Shown here piece after piece: positions 61,098-64,000 of a stretch of 64,000 nucleotides of DNA. The DNA is from Flavobacterium johnsoniae (lineage in GTDB: Bacteria; Bacteroidota; Bacteroidia; Flavobacteriales; Flavobacteriaceae): the NCBI RefSeq assembly GCF_030388325.1, contig NZ_CP103794.1:2604001-2668000 (forward strand). The letters run 5' to 3'. The notes below the pieces were generated by a model that saw nothing but the letters and a program-made list of their open reading frames with translations, searched no databases and was not told the origin of the DNA. Made by a program: the position numbers and the translations under genes. Numbering within the stretch: position 1 is the stretch's first letter; each line of letters starts with the position of its first letter.

Positions 61098-62971
61098 TCG
61101 TTAAAAGGACGAACTTGTTTAATATATAAATCTCTTTTTTCGCCCACAATTTTGAACTCAATATCGACAGGATGAAATTGATTTTTGCGCCAATATCGAT
61201 ACATTTTAGTTTCAATTTTTTTACTGACATTAAAAATATTGCTCATTTCTTTTCGGCTTAGTAAAGGTTCGTTATTATTCAAATTAGAATTTGAAGTATA
61301 GTCGATATCAAAATCGGTGTCGTCTTTTCCATCATTAAAATGATAAGCAACAAATTGCTCACAGATTTCGCCTTTTTCTGGTTTTACAACTGAGTTTTCA
61401 CCTTTTTGAACATTAACCGTAATGCCAGGAAAATTTTCTCTAAAAATATTTTTCGTAATAATTACGCCATTTGCTAATTCGTCGGGAAAAGAACGATGCA
61501 CTAAAACTCCCATGGAAATATTCTGCTGATCAATTCCGAAAAGTTCTCTTTCGTTGTAAGAAGCTTCATTCCAAACACTTGCCCAAACTTGTTTTATTGC
61601 CTTTTCGAAAGTTTTGATGGAATCTCCGAGAATTCCTGTTTTCGAATCATACAAACCTGCTCCATTAAAATCGTCCAAATCTTCTGCATTTGTGGAAGAT
61701 CTAAATCTGAAGTTTTTAAATTTTGCATCTTTAAAAGCTAGATTTAGTTTCGAAATTAATTCAGGATCAATAGGTTCTTTTTTGATGGCATCTCTGATTT
61801 TTTTCAATTGATTATTAATCCAAACTGTTGAATCTTTTTTAGGAAAAGCTAAAAGTTCAGCAATTAAGGGAGAAATAGATGTTTTTTGAATATGTTGATT
61901 ATAAAAATAAAACGGAATGGCATGCGCATTTTCTGGAACTTTAAATGGAGTTTCTTTTGAAATGGCAATCAAATATGCCATGTTTTGCGCTTTTGAACCA
62001 ATATAATTTACACCTTTTTTAGGAATTTCAGCCAAATTGACCAATTCGGTAATGCTGTTATCAATAATTAACTTTTTCTTTTTTGCAGCAGATTTAACTG
62101 GGATTTTTTTAGTTGTTTCTTTAATGTAGAAAGTATCGACGTTAATCTTCAATTCTACTTTTTTAGACAACAATATTTTGATATTGTTGTCTTTTTCGAT
62201 TTCCGTGTAAGCCATAATCGGAATCTTTCTGTTTTTTCCTAAAAGAACTAAATGACTCAGCGGTGTCTGAAGTTCGTTTACAATAATTCCTCTAACGTTT
62301 GGAAGAATTTCTGGCGTGCCATCCAGAATGATAATTTCATCAGAATTAGGTTTTATGGTTTCTAATTCTTTGATTTTATATTTTTTCAGAATTCCAATAT
62401 TACTTCCTCGAACAACTTCCTGATATTTTATTTCACCAAAAATATAATCTGATTTTACACAGGGAATTTTAAATTTCTGTTGCTGAAACCATTCCATCAT
62501 TTCGGGATTATTCAAATAGAATTTTAATTTTTGACCGATAAAAGTGGAGCTTCTAACTAAATTAAAAAAACGTTCAATTAAGGAAATAGGCATATGATCG
62601 GAAGCAGCAAGTTCAAAGATCCATTTATCAGTGCCTTTAATATGATTTAAATTTCCAAGTAAATAATCTCTGTTTTTGTCTGTATCGCTATAATTTTCGT
62701 TATTAAAAACATCAAGTTCTTTACTATAACCTAAATAATTGGTAACAAAATCAAAATGCAGTAAAATGAGACTGCTATTGAAATAATACATCTTTTGTTT
62801 TCGGATGTCATAAACCACTTTGACTGATTCGATATTGGAGAATTTGTCAGACAAAGGTTTTCCCTTAAACGCTTTATACGCTTCATAATTTGGCAAAGAA
62901 GCCATGTATCGTTGCGCGCTCAAAGTTGTTAGCACGAGTAGAAAAATCAAACTATAGAGATACTTTTTCAT
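61094..62971 (-). CDS. exported dikinase-like protein: phosphohistidine domain plus PPDK/PEP-synthase ATP-grasp domain
   Basis: This is a 625-residue protein with a signal peptide (MKKYLYSLIFLLVLTTLSAQ). Residues about 40-190 are of unknown fold. About 205-270 is a swivelling phosphohistidine domain: ILDGTPEILPNVRGIIVNEL, then TPLSHLVLLGKNRKIPIMAY with His240. About 320-625 is the PEP-synthase/PPDK ATP-grasp domain: GSKAQNMAYL, FRFRSSTNAEDLDDFNGAGL, VWASVWNEASYNERELFGI and the end HPVDIEFKI/LYIKQVRPF. There is no PEP-binding barrel. Histidine domain first, ATP-grasp last, is the order of glucan-water dikinases. Export outside the ATP-containing cytoplasm is puzzling. Confidence 0.82.
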   Translation of the reverse strand: MKKYLYSLIFLLVLTTLSAQRYMASLPNYEAYKAFKGKPLSDKFSNIESVKVVYDIRKQKMYYFNSSLILLHFDFVTNYLGYSKELDVFNNENYSDTDKNRDYLLGNLNHIKGTDKWIFELAASDHMPISLIERFFNLVRSSTFIGQKLKFYLNNPEMMEWFQQQKFKIPCVKSDYIFGEIKYQEVVRGSNIGILKKYKIKELETIKPNSDEIIILDGTPEILPNVRGIIVNELQTPLSHLVLLGKNRKIPIMAYTEIEKDNNIKILLSKKVELKINVDTFYIKETTKKIPVKSAAKKKKLIIDNSITELVNLAEIPKKGVNYIGSKAQNMAYLIAISKETPFKVPENAHAIPFYFYNQHIQKTSISPLIAELLAFPKKDSTVWINNQLKKIRDAIKKEPIDPELISKLNLAFKDAKFKNFRFRSSTNAEDLDDFNGAGLYDSKTGILGDSIKTFEKAIKQVWASVWNEASYNERELFGIDQQNISMGVLVHRSFPDELANGVIITKNIFRENFPGITVNVQKGENSVVKPEKGEICEQFVAYHFNDGKDDTDFDIDYTSNSNLNNNEPLLSRKEMSNIFNVSKKIETKMYRYWRKNQFHPVDIEFKIVGEKRDLYIKQVRPFND

Positions 62972-63052
62972 ATTTTTAAACGAATGAATAAATGTACTTA
63001 AAAAAGCAATAAGTTTTATCTACCGCGGGATTGCTTAAAGTAATGCAAACCT

Positions 63053-63085
63053 TTGTGAAATTTTCTATTATTTGGTGTACCTTTG
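63053..63085 (+). promoter_or_regulatory. predicted promoter of mnmA
   Basis: TTG (63053-63055), a 22-base spacer and TACCTTTG (63078-63085), 27 bases before the ATG at 63113. Confidence 0.45.
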
Positions 63086-63112
63086 CAACCTTAAAAAATT
63101 AAACATTTCAAA

Positions 63113-64000
63113 ATGAAACGAGTAGTTGTTGGACTTTCAGGTGGAGTAGATTCTAGTGTTGCTGCATATTTATTGCAACAGCAAGGATACGAAGTTATTG
63201 GCCTTTTTATGAAGAATTGGCACGATGATTCGGTTACTATTTCGAACGAATGTCCTTGGCTTGAAGACAGTAACGATGCTTTGCTTGTTGCTGAAAAACT
63301 TGGAATTCCGTTTCAAACTGTTGATTTAAGCGAAGAATACAAAGAAAAAATCGTTGACTATATGTTTAACGAATACGAAAAAGGAAGAACTCCAAATCCT
63401 GATGTGCTTTGTAATCGCGAAATCAAATTTGATGTGTTTATGAAAATCGCTTTGAGTCTTGGTGCAGATTATGTGGCAACTGGACATTATTGTCAAAAAA
63501 GCGAAATCGAAGTTGATGGAAAAACGGTTTATCAATTAATTGCCGGAAATGACGTCAACAAAGATCAATCTTATTTTTTATGCCAACTTTCACAAGAACA
63601 ATTGTCTAAAGCTTTGTTTCCGATTGGTGCTTTAACAAAACCAGAAGTTCGCGAAATTGCTGCTGAAATGGAATTGGTTACAGCCGAAAAGAAAGATTCT
63701 CAAGGTTTATGTTTTGTCGGAAAAGTTCGTCTTCCAGAATTTTTGCAGCAAAAATTACAGCCAAAAGAAGGTAAAATTGTTCAAGTAGATAAAAATGATC
63801 CAATCTATGATGTTGAAATATCGGCTGAACTTTCTTTAGAAGAAAAATTAAAATTAGAATCTCAAAAATTAGAATATCTTCCGACAATGGGAAAAGTGGT
63901 TGGAAAACACCAAGGCGCTCATTATTTTACAGTTGGACAAAGAAAAGGTTTAAACGTAGGAGGAACTACAGATCCTTTATTTGTAATTGCTACAGATGTT
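63113..64000 (+). CDS. mnmA: tRNA-specific 2-thiouridylase MnmA (5' part)
   Basis: The 296 codons in the window run open to the window end; the family is about 360-400 residues, so roughly a quarter is missing. It adds sulfur to U34 of Lys, Glu and Gln tRNAs. The PP-loop is [20 protein letters not shown] (3-22). [21 protein letters not shown] (with the catalytic Cys), [21 protein letters not shown] and [19 protein letters not shown] are all as in MnmA. It has its own promoter; downstream context is not visible. Confidence 0.96.
   Translation, partial: MKRVVVGLSGGVDSSVAAYLLQQQGYEVIGLFMKNWHDDSVTISNECPWLEDSNDALLVAEKLGIPFQTVDLSEEYKEKIVDYMFNEYEKGRTPNPDVLCNREIKFDVFMKIALSLGADYVATGHYCQKSEIEVDGKTVYQLIAGNDVNKDQSYFLCQLSQEQLSKALFPIGALTKPEVREIAAEMELVTAEKKDSQGLCFVGKVRLPEFLQQKLQPKEGKIVQVDKNDPIYDVEISAELSLEEKLKLESQKLEYLPTMGKVVGKHQGAHYFTVGQRKGLNVGGTTDPLFVIATDV

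Overview
The window reads as a chromosomal segment of a Flavobacterium-type member of the Bacteroidota. The base composition is A+T rich. Recognisable ribosome-binding sites are rare. TAnnTTTG boxes, the Bacteroidota -7 element, lie upstream of several genes. Typical lineage genes are present: a SusC/SusD pair, the gliding lipoprotein GldI, type II and type III glutamine synthetases, and GH92 and GH109 glycosidases. No rRNA, tRNA, insertion sequence, prophage or CRISPR array was found.

Layout. 1-4900: a minus-strand tandem array of four small exported paralogues, with duplicated upstream elements and terminators, next to an AraC-type regulator. 4900-13500: an exported esterase, a lipoprotein, a TerC-family membrane protein, divergent GSII and GSIII glutamine synthetases, and a PurM-like enzyme. 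13500-19600: a GH92 mannosidase, an M61 peptidase lipoprotein and small unknowns. 19700-22750: a fatty-acid hydroxylase-family protein, aquaporin, DoxX-like protein and EamA transporter, all minus strand. 22950-26880: a folding/gliding operon made of a DHH phosphoesterase, gldI and two cyclophilin-FKBP fusion proteins. 27080-30160: a ClC channel, a RidA-family protein and a CbpA/CbpM co-chaperone pair. 30480-38130: two unknown exported proteins, guaA, two adjacent four-LysM proteins and an OsmC-family protein.

38470-54170 is a polysaccharide/amino-sugar utilisation locus. On the minus strand are susC, susD, a DUF3472-like lipoprotein and a GH109 enzyme. A CBM9-like protein and a LacI-family regulator lie between the two halves. 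On the plus strand are a GHMP sugar kinase, a nucleotidyltransferase, an MFS sugar permease and a NagB-PIG-L fusion. Both divergent promoter regions (46317-46353 and 48517-48552) carry a pair of near-perfect 14-bp palindromes. The second pair is the reverse complement of the first, so one LacI-type regulator probably controls the whole locus. The gene content suggests a GalNAc/GlcNAc-containing glycan as substrate; this is an inference.

54640-64000: a DUF3820 protein, a TPR protein, pyrG, yidC, an exported MORN-repeat protein, a DUF4956 membrane protein, an exported protein with the domain order of glucan-water dikinases (phosphohistidine domain before the ATP-grasp domain), and the 5' part of mnmA, cut by the window end.

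The intergenic DNA is itself notable. It holds nested perfect palindromes, an identical 33-bp palindrome at two loci, a 29-bp-arm inverted repeat, and short tracts with an eight-base period that recur at several gene ends.
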